In this document: one piece after another, positions 23,910 through 31,605 of the stretch | How the letters are laid out: every line of letters starts with the position of its first letter | How positions within the stretch are numbered: the stretch's first letter is position 1 | DNA from: Gemmataceae bacterium | Lineage (GTDB): Bacteria > Planctomycetota > Planctomycetia > Gemmatales > Gemmataceae | Assembly: GCA_022616435.1 (NCBI GenBank) | Contig: JAKEET010000034.1 | Coordinates: forward strand, 1-45,345 | Length of the DNA: 45,345 nucleotides | Direction: 5' to 3' | Notes under the pieces: model-generated | What the model was told of the DNA's origin: nothing | Databases searched by the model: none | The model's input: only the letters and a program-made list of their open reading frames with translations | Translations under genes and position numbers: made by a program

Positions 23910-26042
23910 ATGAACGCGACCGCATTGCGATTGGATGTTGCCGACCGGCTCGCGGTCATCACCTTCGATCAACCCGGGAGCAAGGCGAACACCCTGGGCC
24001 TGGCGGTGCTCGGCGAGTTCGAGCAGGTGGTCGGGCAGCTTGACAAGATGTCGGGCCTCGACGGCGTCGTGCTGCAGAGCGGCAAGCCGGGGATGTTCAT
24101 CGCCGGGGCCGACCTGCGCGAGCTGGCGACGGTCCGCGATGAGGCGACGTCGCGCATGCTCGTGAAACGCGGGCTCGACATGATCGGCCGCCTCGAACAA
24201 CTGCCGTGCCCGACCGTGGCGCTGGTCGACGGCGCTTGCATGGGGGGCGGGCTGGAAGTCGCGCTGGCCTTCGACTATCGCCTGGCCGGGTCCAATCCCA
24301 AGACCGAGCTGGGCCTGCCGGAGGTCAAGGTCGGCCTGATCCCCGGTTGGGGCGGCACCCAGCGGCTGACGCGCCTCATCGGGCCGAGCCAGGCGGCGGA
24401 GCTGATCTGCGCCGGCGAAGCCGTGAACCCGCGGCGGGCGCGGGAGCTCGGCCTGGTGTTCGACGCCGTGCCGAGCGACAAGCTTCTCGACGAAGCCAAG
24501 CGCCTCATCGCGTGGTCGCGGCAAAGCGGCGACTGGCGCGAGGCCCGCCGGCGCAAGCAGCAGCCCGTCGGCCTCAGCGAGGATCAACTCGCGTTCACCT
24601 ACGGCGTGGCCCGGGCCCAGGTGCTCGCGAAGACCAAAGGCCAGTTCCCGGCGCCCATCGCCGCGCTCGACGCTATTGTGATGGGCTGCAACCTGCCGCT
24701 CGACGACGCCCTGAAGGCCGAGTCCGATCTGTTCGTGCCGCTGGTGGGCAGCCTGATCTCGCGGAACCTGATCGCGGTGTTCTTCATGAATCAGCGGCTC
24801 GCCAAGGACACGGGCGTCGCCGACGCGACCTTGCAGCCCAAACAGCTCCAGCGGGTCGGCGTGATCGGCGCGGGCATCATGGGCGCCGGCATCGCCGGCG
24901 CCCACATCCGCCGCGGCGCGCCGGCGCTGATGCTCGACGTGGCCCAGCCGGCGCTCGACAAGGGGGTCGCCGCGATTCACAAGTCGCTGCAGGGACGCGT
25001 CGAGATCGGCCGGATGACGCCGGCCGAGCTGCTCAAGGCCCTGTCCCTCTTGAACACCACCCAGAACCTCGGGATGCTGAGCGACCGCGACCTCGTCATT
25101 GAAGCGGTGGTGGAGAACGAGGCCGTCAAGACCAAGCTCTATCGCGATCTGCACGCCATCGTGGCGGACGACGCGATCCTGGCGTCGAACACCTCGACGA
25201 TCTCGATCACGCGCATGGCCCAGGCGTGGAAGAATCCCGCCCAGTTCGCGGGGCTGCACTTCTTCAATCCCGTCGACCGCATGCAACTCGTGGAAGTGAT
25301 TCGCGGCGAGCAGACCAGCGATCAGACCGTGGTGACGCTGGTGGCCCACGCCAAGCGCGTCGGCAAGAGCCCGATCGTGGTCCGCGATTGCCCCGGCTTT
25401 CTCGTCAATCGCATCCTGTTCCCCTACATGAACGAGGCCTATGCGCTCTTGGAGGAAGGCGCCAGCCCGCGCGACCTCGACAGGGCCGCCACCGAGTTCG
25501 GCATGCCGATGGGGCCGATCACGCTGTCGGACGTCGTCGGCCTCGACACGGCCCTGTACGCCGGCATGGTCGTGAACACGGCGTTCGCCGGGCGCTCGAA
25601 GAGCACGCGCATCGTGGGCGAGCTGGTCAAGGCCGGTCGGCTCGGACAGAAATCGGGAGCGGGGTTCTACAGCTACGCCAAGGGCTCGCGCGGCATCGAC
25701 GATCCCGCCCTGGCCGGGTTCCTGGAGAAGTGCCGCAGCGGCCAGCGCGGCTTCACCGAGGAAGAGCTGACCGACCGCATGTTCCTGCCGATGCTGGTCG
25801 AAGCCAGCCTGGTGCTGATGGAGAACATCGTCCGCGACCCGGCCGACGTCGATCTGGGTTTGATCCTCGGCATCGGCTTCCCGGCCTTCCGCGGCGGCCT
25901 GCTGCGCTGGGCGGATTCGGAAGGGCTGGACACGATCTTGCAACGGCTGGCGAAGTACGAGCCGCTCGGGAAACGCTTCGCGGCAACGCCGCAGATGAAA
26001 CAGCTCGCGCAAGCGGGGAAAGGATTCTACCCATCAAGTTGA
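23910..26042 (+). CDS. fadJ: Fused enoyl-CoA hydratase/3-hydroxyacyl-CoA dehydrogenase
   Basis: A 710-residue multifunctional beta-oxidation alpha subunit. The N-terminal crotonase domain (1-190) has the oxyanion-hole motifs FIAGADLREL and GACMGGGLEVALAF and both catalytic glutamates (in GGGLEVA and GLPEVKVG). The central NAD-binding domain begins near 312 with GVIGAGIMGAGIAG. The catalytic histidine is in GLHFFNPVDRM near 450, and two C-terminal 3HCDH domains follow (CPGFLVNRI and the final LGIGFPAFRGG). It hydrates trans-2-enoyl-CoA and oxidises the product to 3-ketoacyl-CoA with NAD+. gagga sits seven bases before the ATG. The partner thiolase gene is not in the window. FadJ and FadB cannot be told apart from sequence alone. 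Confidence 0.94.
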   Translation: MNATALRLDVADRLAVITFDQPGSKANTLGLAVLGEFEQVVGQLDKMSGLDGVVLQSGKPGMFIAGADLRELATVRDEATSRMLVKRGLDMIGRLEQLPCPTVALVDGACMGGGLEVALAFDYRLAGSNPKTELGLPEVKVGLIPGWGGTQRLTRLIGPSQAAELICAGEAVNPRRARELGLVFDAVPSDKLLDEAKRLIAWSRQSGDWREARRRKQQPVGLSEDQLAFTYGVARAQVLAKTKGQFPAPIAALDAIVMGCNLPLDDALKAESDLFVPLVGSLISRNLIAVFFMNQRLAKDTGVADATLQPKQLQRVGVIGAGIMGAGIAGAHIRRGAPALMLDVAQPALDKGVAAIHKSLQGRVEIGRMTPAELLKALSLLNTTQNLGMLSDRDLVIEAVVENEAVKTKLYRDLHAIVADDAILASNTSTISITRMAQAWKNPAQFAGLHFFNPVDRMQLVEVIRGEQTSDQTVVTLVAHAKRVGKSPIVVRDCPGFLVNRILFPYMNEAYALLEEGASPRDLDRAATEFGMPMGPITLSDVVGLDTALYAGMVVNTAFAGRSKSTRIVGELVKAGRLGQKSGAGFYSYAKGSRGIDDPALAGFLEKCRSGQRGFTEEELTDRMFLPMLVEASLVLMENIVRDPADVDLGLILGIGFPAFRGGLLRWADSEGLDTILQRLAKYEPLGKRFAATPQMKQLAQAGKGFYPSS

Positions 26043-26143
26043 TCGATCTGGATTCACTACTGCAGATGGCTGGTGGACGGGCGCCAAGTGAAACCGGCTG
26101 TTCAAACAACGCTCAGTCGTTGGATGCCCGAAGGAGTCATGCC

Positions 26144-26605
26144 ATGGGCACGATGGTCAAATTCAACACGTGGCTCGAAGCCATTGAAAAACTCGGATCA
26201 GGTTTCCATGAATCCATGCTCGCGGAAGCCGCTGCGCATACCTCGTTCCCAGCGCCATTGCCGCCGGAACTGTCCTTCCTCGCCGGCCGTTTCGTGGACC
26301 TGGGGTTCGAGAACCTCGGGCTCGGGCCAAAGAAATTCAACGACTTTCTTCGCGCGTTCTCCGGATCGGGGGTTCGCGTTCCGAATACAAGCTGGCGCTT
26401 GCGGTTTGCCTATCCGCATGCGGTGGCCGAGCCCGCGGACGGCAGCGAACAAGAGATCTTGCCCGACTGGTGGAGGGAAGCTGTGCTGGTCACCGACGAT
26501 CAGTTCATCCCGACCTGGGTCGGCAAGCGGGTTCGCCCCGACCAGACGGCCGGATTCAATCTTCAAGGGTATCGGGACGCGGGTGAAGGCCTTGTGCGGC
26601 CGTAA
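26144..26605 (+). CDS. Hypothetical 153-residue protein
   Basis: Starts MGTMVKFNTWLEAIEK; aaggag lies seven bases before the ATG, the best start available, although the same frame stays open far upstream through the shadow of the preceding gene. The protein is soluble and acidic-to-neutral with aromatic clusters (FLAGRFVDLGFENLGLG, LPDWWREAVLVTDD, VGKRVRPDQTAGFNLQGY). No family or catalytic motif is recognised. It converges with the pair of small minus-strand genes eight bases away. Confidence 0.65.
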   Translation: MGTMVKFNTWLEAIEKLGSGFHESMLAEAAAHTSFPAPLPPELSFLAGRFVDLGFENLGLGPKKFNDFLRAFSGSGVRVPNTSWRLRFAYPHAVAEPADGSEQEILPDWWREAVLVTDDQFIPTWVGKRVRPDQTAGFNLQGYRDAGEGLVRP

Positions 26606-26613
26606 CGTGCGCG

Positions 26614-26838
26614 TCAGGACGCCGCCTTGGCCAATCTCTCCAAAGCCGCGCGCATTTGGAAAATCTCGCGGTATTGCGGCGTTTTCAAGAACGCTTCGCG
26701 CTGGGCGCGGTCGGGGAAAAGCTCGCCGAACTTGCCGCCAATCCCGAAGAAGGCGTTGTGGAAGTCCGTGGCCGACCTTGCCGTCTTGGCCAATTCTTTG
26801 GCAACCTTGAGCGCTTCTTCGGCCTTGCTTTTGTTCAT
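26614..26838 (-). CDS. Small hypothetical protein, second gene of a pair
   Basis: A 74-residue, highly charged, helical protein (MNKSKAEEALKVAKELAKTA, then FGIGGKFGELFPDRAQREAFLKTPQYREI). I use the ATG at 26838, with aaggtg upstream; a GTG at 26847 would overlap the stop of the partner gene by three bases. The partner at 26844-27188 ends only five bases before this start. The pairing of two small cytosolic proteins is the size pattern of a toxin-antitoxin or regulator pair, but no known family motif is seen. Confidence 0.65.
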   Translation of the reverse strand: MNKSKAEEALKVAKELAKTARSATDFHNAFFGIGGKFGELFPDRAQREAFLKTPQYREIFQMRAALERLAKAAS

Positions 26839-26843
26839 GGGCT

Positions 26844-27188
26844 TCACCTTTTCCGGCGTTTCCTCGGCTCGGGCACCTTCAGAAACTGCACGCCATCGTA
26901 ATCGCGGACTTCGAAGTACATGGCGTGTTGACCAAGTTCCTGGCCGATCTTGATCACGGCCCGTTCCGCCTCGCGCAGCTGAGCGTTGTCGCAGACGACG
27001 GTGATTCGACGGCTTTCGTCGCGATAGAGCCGGGAGTCTTTCGGATCAAGCCATTGTCCCTTCGTGATTCCTTCGTCCGAACAGCCGTTGAACCGGGCCG
27101 CCAGTTCGTCAATGATTCGGCTTATCTGCTCCAAGGAAACTTTCCGGCCGTCGTTGAACCGCAGCGGAATGAGCGTCGTGAACTTCAT
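26844..27188 (-). CDS. Small hypothetical protein, first gene of a pair
   Basis: A 114-residue protein beginning MKFTTLIPLRFNDGRKVS, with an Asp/Arg-rich middle (KDSRLYRDESRRITVV) and a very basic C-terminus ending KVPEPRKRRKR, which could bind nucleic acid. The pattern of alternating strands and helices suggests a compact alpha/beta fold, but I do not recognise the family. A minus-strand TATAAT lies at 27217-27212 just upstream, a possible -10 box without a well-spaced -35. It is co-transcribed with the gene at 26614-26838. Confidence 0.65.
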   Translation of the reverse strand: MKFTTLIPLRFNDGRKVSLEQISRIIDELAARFNGCSDEGITKGQWLDPKDSRLYRDESRRITVVCDNAQLREAERAVIKIGQELGQHAMYFEVRDYDGVQFLKVPEPRKRRKR

Positions 27189-27402
27189 CAGTCATCTCAC
27201 ACGCCTCGATGATTATAGCCGAAGTCGCGCCGTCAAGCGGGCGATTCCTAGCGATCTTGGCGACCCAATAGGCACAGCAAGTCGCTTCAGCAGCGGCGCC
27301 GGCAGCACGTTTGGACATCATCATCGAACGGCAGCCGCCGCGCTTCGTTGAAACCGGGAATGAACCACACTCGCGGCCTGTGGGCGCGATCCGCTACGAA
27401 CC

Positions 27403-29649
27403 CTACGCCCGCGCCGCCTGCGCCCCTTGCTTCATCTGCACCCACTCCTCCGGCGTGTACAGCACTTCGCGGGCATTCGAGCCGTTGTACGCGCCCACGA
27501 TGCCGTCCTCGGCCATGAAGTCGATCAGCCGGGCTGCCCGGCCGTAGCCGATGCCCATGGAGCGCTGCAAGAGCGACACGCTGCCGCGGCCTTCGCGGAC
27601 CACGATCTCCACCGCCTGCTCGTACAGGTCGTCGCGGGCCCGCAGTTTGTCCATGGAGCTGCCCGATTCGCTCGACGGCTTGAGCTGCACCAGCTCGGCG
27701 GCGTAGCACGGCTGATCGCATTCGAGATGGGTCACGACGCGGCTGATCTCCTCGTCGCCGGCGTAGGTCCCCTGGGCGCGCACCAGCGTGCTCGTGCCCG
27801 GCTGCAGGAACAGCATGTCCCCCTTGCCCAGGAGCTTGTCGGCGCCCATCTCGTCGAGCACCACCCGGCTGTCGGTGCGGCTGGACACCTTGAAGCACAG
27901 GCGGCCCGGCAGGTTCGACTTGATCAGGCCGGTGATGACATCGACGGTCGGCTTCTGCGTGGCCAGCACCAGGTGGATGCCGGCGGCCCGCGACTTCTGG
28001 GCCAGGCGGATGATGTGCCCTTCCACCTCGCGCTTGAGCAGCATCATGAGGTCGTTGAGCTCATCGACGAGGATCACGATGTACGGCATCTTTTCGGGGA
28101 TGCGCTGCTTCTCGTCGTCGTCGGGTTCTAAACGGCGGTGAATCTCCTCGAGACCCAGCTCGTTGTACACCGAGATGTGCCGGACCCGGGCCCGGCTGAG
28201 GAGATCGTAGCGCTCCTCCATCTTGTCCACGGCCCAGGCCAGGATCGCCTCGGCCTTTTTCATGTCCTTGACGACCGGGTGCATCAGGTGGGGGATCTTG
28301 CCGTACTCGGTCAGCTCGGTCATCTTGGGATCGATCATGATCATCTTGACTTCGTCGGGCCGGCGGGTCATCAGCATCGACAGGATGATCGAGTTGAGGC
28401 ACACGGATTTGCCGGTGCCGGTGCTGCCGGCGATGAGCAGGTGCGGCATGTCGGCGAGGTCGTACACGAGCGGCCGGCCTTCGGTGTCCTTGCCGAGAAG
28501 CAGGGGCAGCTTGGTTTTCGTCAGCCGGCGGCCGGCGGTCTGGATCACTTCCTTGAGGCGGACGATGGCGCGGTGCTCGTTGGGGACTTCGATGCCGACG
28601 GTGTTCTTGCCGGGGATGGGCGCCACCACGCGGACGCTGGGCACGCGCAGGTGCAGGGCGAGATCGTCGGCCAGGGTGGTGACCTTGTTGACGCGCATGC
28701 CGGTTTCGAGGGCCAGCTCGTACTGGGTGATGACCGGGCCGGTGTTGATGCCGACGACGCGGATGTTCAGCTCGAAGTCCTGGAAGGTCTTTTCCAGAAG
28801 GGCCGCGGTGTCGCGCAGCTTCTGATCGTGGTCCTCGAACGGGAACGGCTCCGGGTCCGACAGGAGACTCAGCGGCGGCAGCTCGAAGTTGTCGAAGCGA
28901 TGCTGATCCTCGATGGTCGCGCCGAAGTTGCGCTGGATCGGCAGGATCGCCGGCTCATCGGCGTCGTCGTCGGGCACAGCGTCGTCGGGGACCGTCTTGA
29001 CGCCGGCGTGATGGATGGGGATCGCGCTCAGGTCTTCGGGAGGAGCGCTGTTCGGGCGGCGCTGCCAGGCTAGGCGGCCGAAGAAGCGCAGCGTGCCGGC
29101 CACGGCGGCGCCGCAGTATTTACACATCGTCCACAAGGCGTTCAACAGGCGCAGGACGAGAAAATCGAGGGCCAGCAGCAGACCCATCGCGACGGCCGTG
29201 CCGAAGGCGAGCCCGGCGAAGAACGGCGTGAACGTTTCCCGGAGCCAGGCGTGGACCACGACGCCCACGGCCCCGCCGCTGCCGGTGATCGGCCCGCCGG
29301 CCGGATCGGGGGCGAACCAATCGGCGGCGACGGCGGCGCACGGCACCAGCACCAGCCAACCGAGCAGCCGCAGACTCCACGACGCCCAGCTTTGCCGCAG
29401 CAGCAAGAGCAGCACCAGCACGAACCAGCTCGCCAGCAGCACGTGGACCGCGACGCCGAGGGTGGCGTTGATTTCCCGCGCCAGCCAGGCGCCGAGCGGG
29501 CCGAAGAAGTTGCCGTGGGCGCGCACGTCGTAACTGAGGACGCACAACGCGAGCAGCAGGCCGGCGATCAGCAGCAGCCAGGCCACGCCGTCGAGGCGGT
29601 GGGTCCGCGGTTTGGCCGTCGAGCGGGATTCGCGACGCGCTTTGGCCAT
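27403..29649 (-). CDS. ftsK: FtsK/SpoIIIE-type DNA translocase
   Basis: A 748-residue protein with an N-terminal membrane domain of about four helices (from GVAWLLLIAGLLLALCV at residue 22 to about 170) that anchors it at the division septum. A short linker follows, then the translocase motor: Walker A GSTGTGKSVCLNS near 410, then IMIDPKMTELTEYG and the Walker B VILVDELNDLMMLLKREV. The C-terminal gamma winged-helix (from about 675: SVSLLQRSMGIGYGRAARLIDFM) reads polar KOPS-like DNA sites. FtsK pumps DNA to resolve chromosome dimers at the septum. The 27189-27402 gap downstream shows no gene. Confidence 0.95.
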   Translation of the reverse strand: MAKARRESRSTAKPRTHRLDGVAWLLLIAGLLLALCVLSYDVRAHGNFFGPLGAWLAREINATLGVAVHVLLASWFVLVLLLLLRQSWASWSLRLLGWLVLVPCAAVAADWFAPDPAGGPITGSGGAVGVVVHAWLRETFTPFFAGLAFGTAVAMGLLLALDFLVLRLLNALWTMCKYCGAAVAGTLRFFGRLAWQRRPNSAPPEDLSAIPIHHAGVKTVPDDAVPDDDADEPAILPIQRNFGATIEDQHRFDNFELPPLSLLSDPEPFPFEDHDQKLRDTAALLEKTFQDFELNIRVVGINTGPVITQYELALETGMRVNKVTTLADDLALHLRVPSVRVVAPIPGKNTVGIEVPNEHRAIVRLKEVIQTAGRRLTKTKLPLLLGKDTEGRPLVYDLADMPHLLIAGSTGTGKSVCLNSIILSMLMTRRPDEVKMIMIDPKMTELTEYGKIPHLMHPVVKDMKKAEAILAWAVDKMEERYDLLSRARVRHISVYNELGLEEIHRRLEPDDDEKQRIPEKMPYIVILVDELNDLMMLLKREVEGHIIRLAQKSRAAGIHLVLATQKPTVDVITGLIKSNLPGRLCFKVSSRTDSRVVLDEMGADKLLGKGDMLFLQPGTSTLVRAQGTYAGDEEISRVVTHLECDQPCYAAELVQLKPSSESGSSMDKLRARDDLYEQAVEIVVREGRGSVSLLQRSMGIGYGRAARLIDFMAEDGIVGAYNGSNAREVLYTPEEWVQMKQGAQAARA

Positions 29650-29672
29650 GTCGATGCCGTCTCAGTAGGCCC

Positions 29673-29714
29673 CGCGAGCCGAGCGGGGCCGGGACCGGCG
29701 TCGCTCGGCTCGCG
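29673..29714. repeat. Palindrome upstream of the FtsK gene
   Basis: Perfect 13-base arms cgcgagccgagcg (29673-29685) and its complement (29702-29714), loop of 16 bases, with GC-rich flanks that could extend the stem. It lies 24 bases upstream of the FtsK start. The gagccgagcggggc core looks like a dispersed planctomycete repeat. Confidence 0.75.
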
Positions 29715-29878
29715 ACGCCTCCGGGCAGGGAATCCGCGCAGTCTCGCCAAATCATATCCACGCCTGCGGCGCACCGACGACGGCGCCGCACTGGAAAACG
29801 CCGGAATCGGTGGCGCGGCGTCGGGTGCAACGCGCACCGTCGGCAAATGTGGAATAATCGGAACGCGCGAGAATCTGC

Positions 29879-29910
29879 TTGACTCTCCCCTTGGGGGAGA
29901 CCGTTATCAT
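29879..29910 (+). promoter_or_regulatory. MerR-type operator-promoter for the downstream MerR gene
   Basis: -35 box TTGACT at 29879-29884, -10 box TATCAT at 29905-29910, separated by 20 bases instead of 17. The long spacer holds a dyad tctcccc-ttg-ggggaga (29884-29900). A long-spaced promoter with a CCCC...GGGG dyad is the hallmark of MerR-family regulation, in which the activator twists the DNA to realign the two boxes. It points at the MerR gene at 29991, so the regulator probably controls its own transcription. Confidence 0.75.
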
Positions 29911-29964
29911 GATGGCGCTGGTAGGGCGGCGGCTCGCTTCCCGCCTGGATGTGGAGGCGTAAGG

Positions 29965-29983
29965 GGCACGCGAGCCGCGTGCC
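29965..29983 (+). other. Hairpin in the leader just before the MerR start
   Basis: A perfect 8-base-pair stem, ggcacgcg / cgcgtgcc, with a three-base loop agc. It ends seven bases before the ATG at 29991, so it would cover the usual ribosome-binding region, where no good Shine-Dalgarno sequence is seen. It could limit translation, or be a small dispersed repeat. Confidence 0.6.
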
Positions 29984-29990
29984 TGCGAGA

Positions 29991-30797
29991 ATGTACACCA
30001 TCGGCGAATTCTCGAAGATCACCGGCCTGACGGTGAAGACGCTGCGCTTCTATCACGAGAAGGGCGTGCTGGTTCCGGCGTACGTGGATGACCGCACCGG
30101 CTATCGCCACTACGACGTGCGCCAGATCGACAGAGCCCGCGTCATCACGCAACTGCGCGGCCTCGATTTCACGGTGGAGCAGGTCGCCGACTTGCTCGCC
30201 ACGTGCGACGATCAGGCCGACATCCTCGATTTCCTCGAACAGCAGCAACTGCTCCTGGAGCAGAAAATCCGACACTTTCGCGGCGTGGTGGTTTCGCTGC
30301 AACAGATGATCCGACAAGAAAAGGAGGCACGTATGGCGGCACACAACTCGAGCTTTGCCGTCGAAGAAAGGACGCTCGGCCCGATGCTGATGGCCGGCGT
30401 CCGCATGAAGGGCCGCTACGCCGAGTGCGGCAAGGGCTTCGCGCAAATCGGCAAGAGCTTTTGGCGGCACATCGCCGGGCCGCCGTTCCTGCTGCACTAC
30501 GACACGGAGTTCAAGGAGGAGGCGGACTTCGAAGCCTGCATGCCGATCAAGAAAGGCAAGGACGTGGCCGGCATCTCGGTCCGCGAGCTCCCCGGGGGCC
30601 GCTGCGTGTCGCTCAGGCACCAGGGCCCGTACGAGGAGCTGAGCCGGTCGTACGCCAAGATCGCGGCGTACATCAAGGAGAAGGGCTACGAGATCGTGAT
30701 GCCGACGCGCGAGATCTACATCAAGGGGCCGGGCATGATCTTCCAAGGGAATCCGAAGAAGTATCTGACGGAGATTCAGATGCTGGTGAACGGATGA
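29991..30797 (+). CDS. MerR family regulator with GyrI-like effector domain
   Basis: A 268-residue regulator. The N-terminal winged helix-turn-helix starts MYTIGEFSKITGLTVKTLRF, continues with YHEKGVLVPAYVDDRTGYRHYD, the canonical MerR DNA-binding wing, and is followed by a dimerisation helix (about 85-118). The C-terminal part (about 120-268) is a GyrI-like/SOUL-type small-molecule domain (EERTLGPMLMAGVRMKGRY, GGRCVSLRHQGPYEEL, EIYIKGPG), as in BmrR/Rob-type multidrug sensors. It probably binds a hydrophobic drug or dye. A MerR-type promoter precedes it and no other gene follows on the same strand for 800 bases, so autoregulation seems the main local role. Confidence 0.92.
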   Translation: MYTIGEFSKITGLTVKTLRFYHEKGVLVPAYVDDRTGYRHYDVRQIDRARVITQLRGLDFTVEQVADLLATCDDQADILDFLEQQQLLLEQKIRHFRGVVVSLQQMIRQEKEARMAAHNSSFAVEERTLGPMLMAGVRMKGRYAECGKGFAQIGKSFWRHIAGPPFLLHYDTEFKEEADFEACMPIKKGKDVAGISVRELPGGRCVSLRHQGPYEELSRSYAKIAAYIKEKGYEIVMPTREIYIKGPGMIFQGNPKKYLTEIQMLVNG

Positions 30798-30866
30798 GCG
30801 CTCGTCTATGATGTTCGTTGTGCCGCCTTCGCCGGGCCGCGTCCACGGCCGAGCTAATCCCGTTTA

Positions 30867-30958
30867 GCCCCGGTTCGCAGAACGGGGCGGACAGGCGGTT
30901 GGCAATGGATGAATCCCACGCGCGGGATCATGTCCGCCCCGTTTCTTCGGAACGGGGC
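30867..30958. repeat. Paired REP/BIME-like hairpins
   Basis: Two hairpins, at 30867-30888 (gccccg...cggggc around a gttc/gaac stem) and 30936-30958 (gccccgtt/aacggggc), face each other; an 11-base perfect inverted repeat, cggggcggaca (30883-30893) and 30931-30941, links them into a larger palindrome. The hairpin at 16057-16077 is a close relative. Located between the ends of the convergent MerR and TPR genes. Confidence 0.8.
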
Positions 30959-30974
30959 CAAACACAAGTCCGAC

Positions 30975-31289
30975 CTAGTCCAGGCTGGTCAGCAGTTCTT
31001 GCATTTCCCCCGCCGCGTGGGTGTTGCCCTGGGCGAAGGCGATCGGGATGCCGCGTTCCAGGAGCGCCTTGGCCTCGGCGACGCGATTGAGGCGCACCAG
31101 CGTCCGCGCCCCGGTGTGATAGGCCGGCACGTAGTCGGGGGCGACGGCGGTCAATTCCTCGAAGCAGCGCGACGCTTCGAGATCGTTGTCCTCGCTCGCG
31201 TATTCCATGGCCAGCATGTAACGCAGCTCCGGGTCGTTCGGCTCGTTCTGGAGGTGATCGAGGATGAACTGCTTGCGCGTGGTGGTCAT
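30975..31289 (-). CDS. Small TPR protein
   Basis: A 104-residue soluble protein made of about two and a half tetratricopeptide repeats: DPELRYMLAMEYASEDNDLEAS, ECFEELTAVAP-type second repeat (DYVPAYHTGARTLVRL), then AEAKALLERGIPIA. aaaggagg lies directly before the ATG. It has no signal peptide or catalytic domain, so it is a cytosolic protein-interaction adaptor of unknown partner. It converges with the MerR gene across the BIME-like repeats. Confidence 0.85.
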   Translation of the reverse strand: MTTTRKQFILDHLQNEPNDPELRYMLAMEYASEDNDLEASRCFEELTAVAPDYVPAYHTGARTLVRLNRVAEAKALLERGIPIAFAQGNTHAAGEMQELLTSLD

Positions 31290-31605
31290 GGCGTCCTCCT
31301 TTTGGTGTCATTGTAGCCAGTCAACTCATAATGACGACGCGAGCGCGCCGCGAGCCGCCACAACCGGCGCCGCCGACAAAGGTTCGCCATCCTCTATCAC
31401 AGGCGTGCGATGCAGCTTGGGTGCAACTGGCGCGCGATGCGTGTTAAGAGCAGAACCGCGGCGAACTTGAGTGGCGTTTCTTTAGCCCCGGCGACGGGTT
31501 CGCCGAATATCACTGAGAACTTGCGACGGTTTTACGCAGTCCCGCGCCTGCCTGCTGTCGCCGGTCCCATCCCCTGTGTCGCACCTTGATGCCGCTGAGG
31601 ACACC

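Noticed and set aside
30867..30958. A possible retron RNA or terminator from the hairpin pair.
   Set aside because: No RT gene is adjacent and the palindromic layout and relatives elsewhere fit a dispersed repeat.
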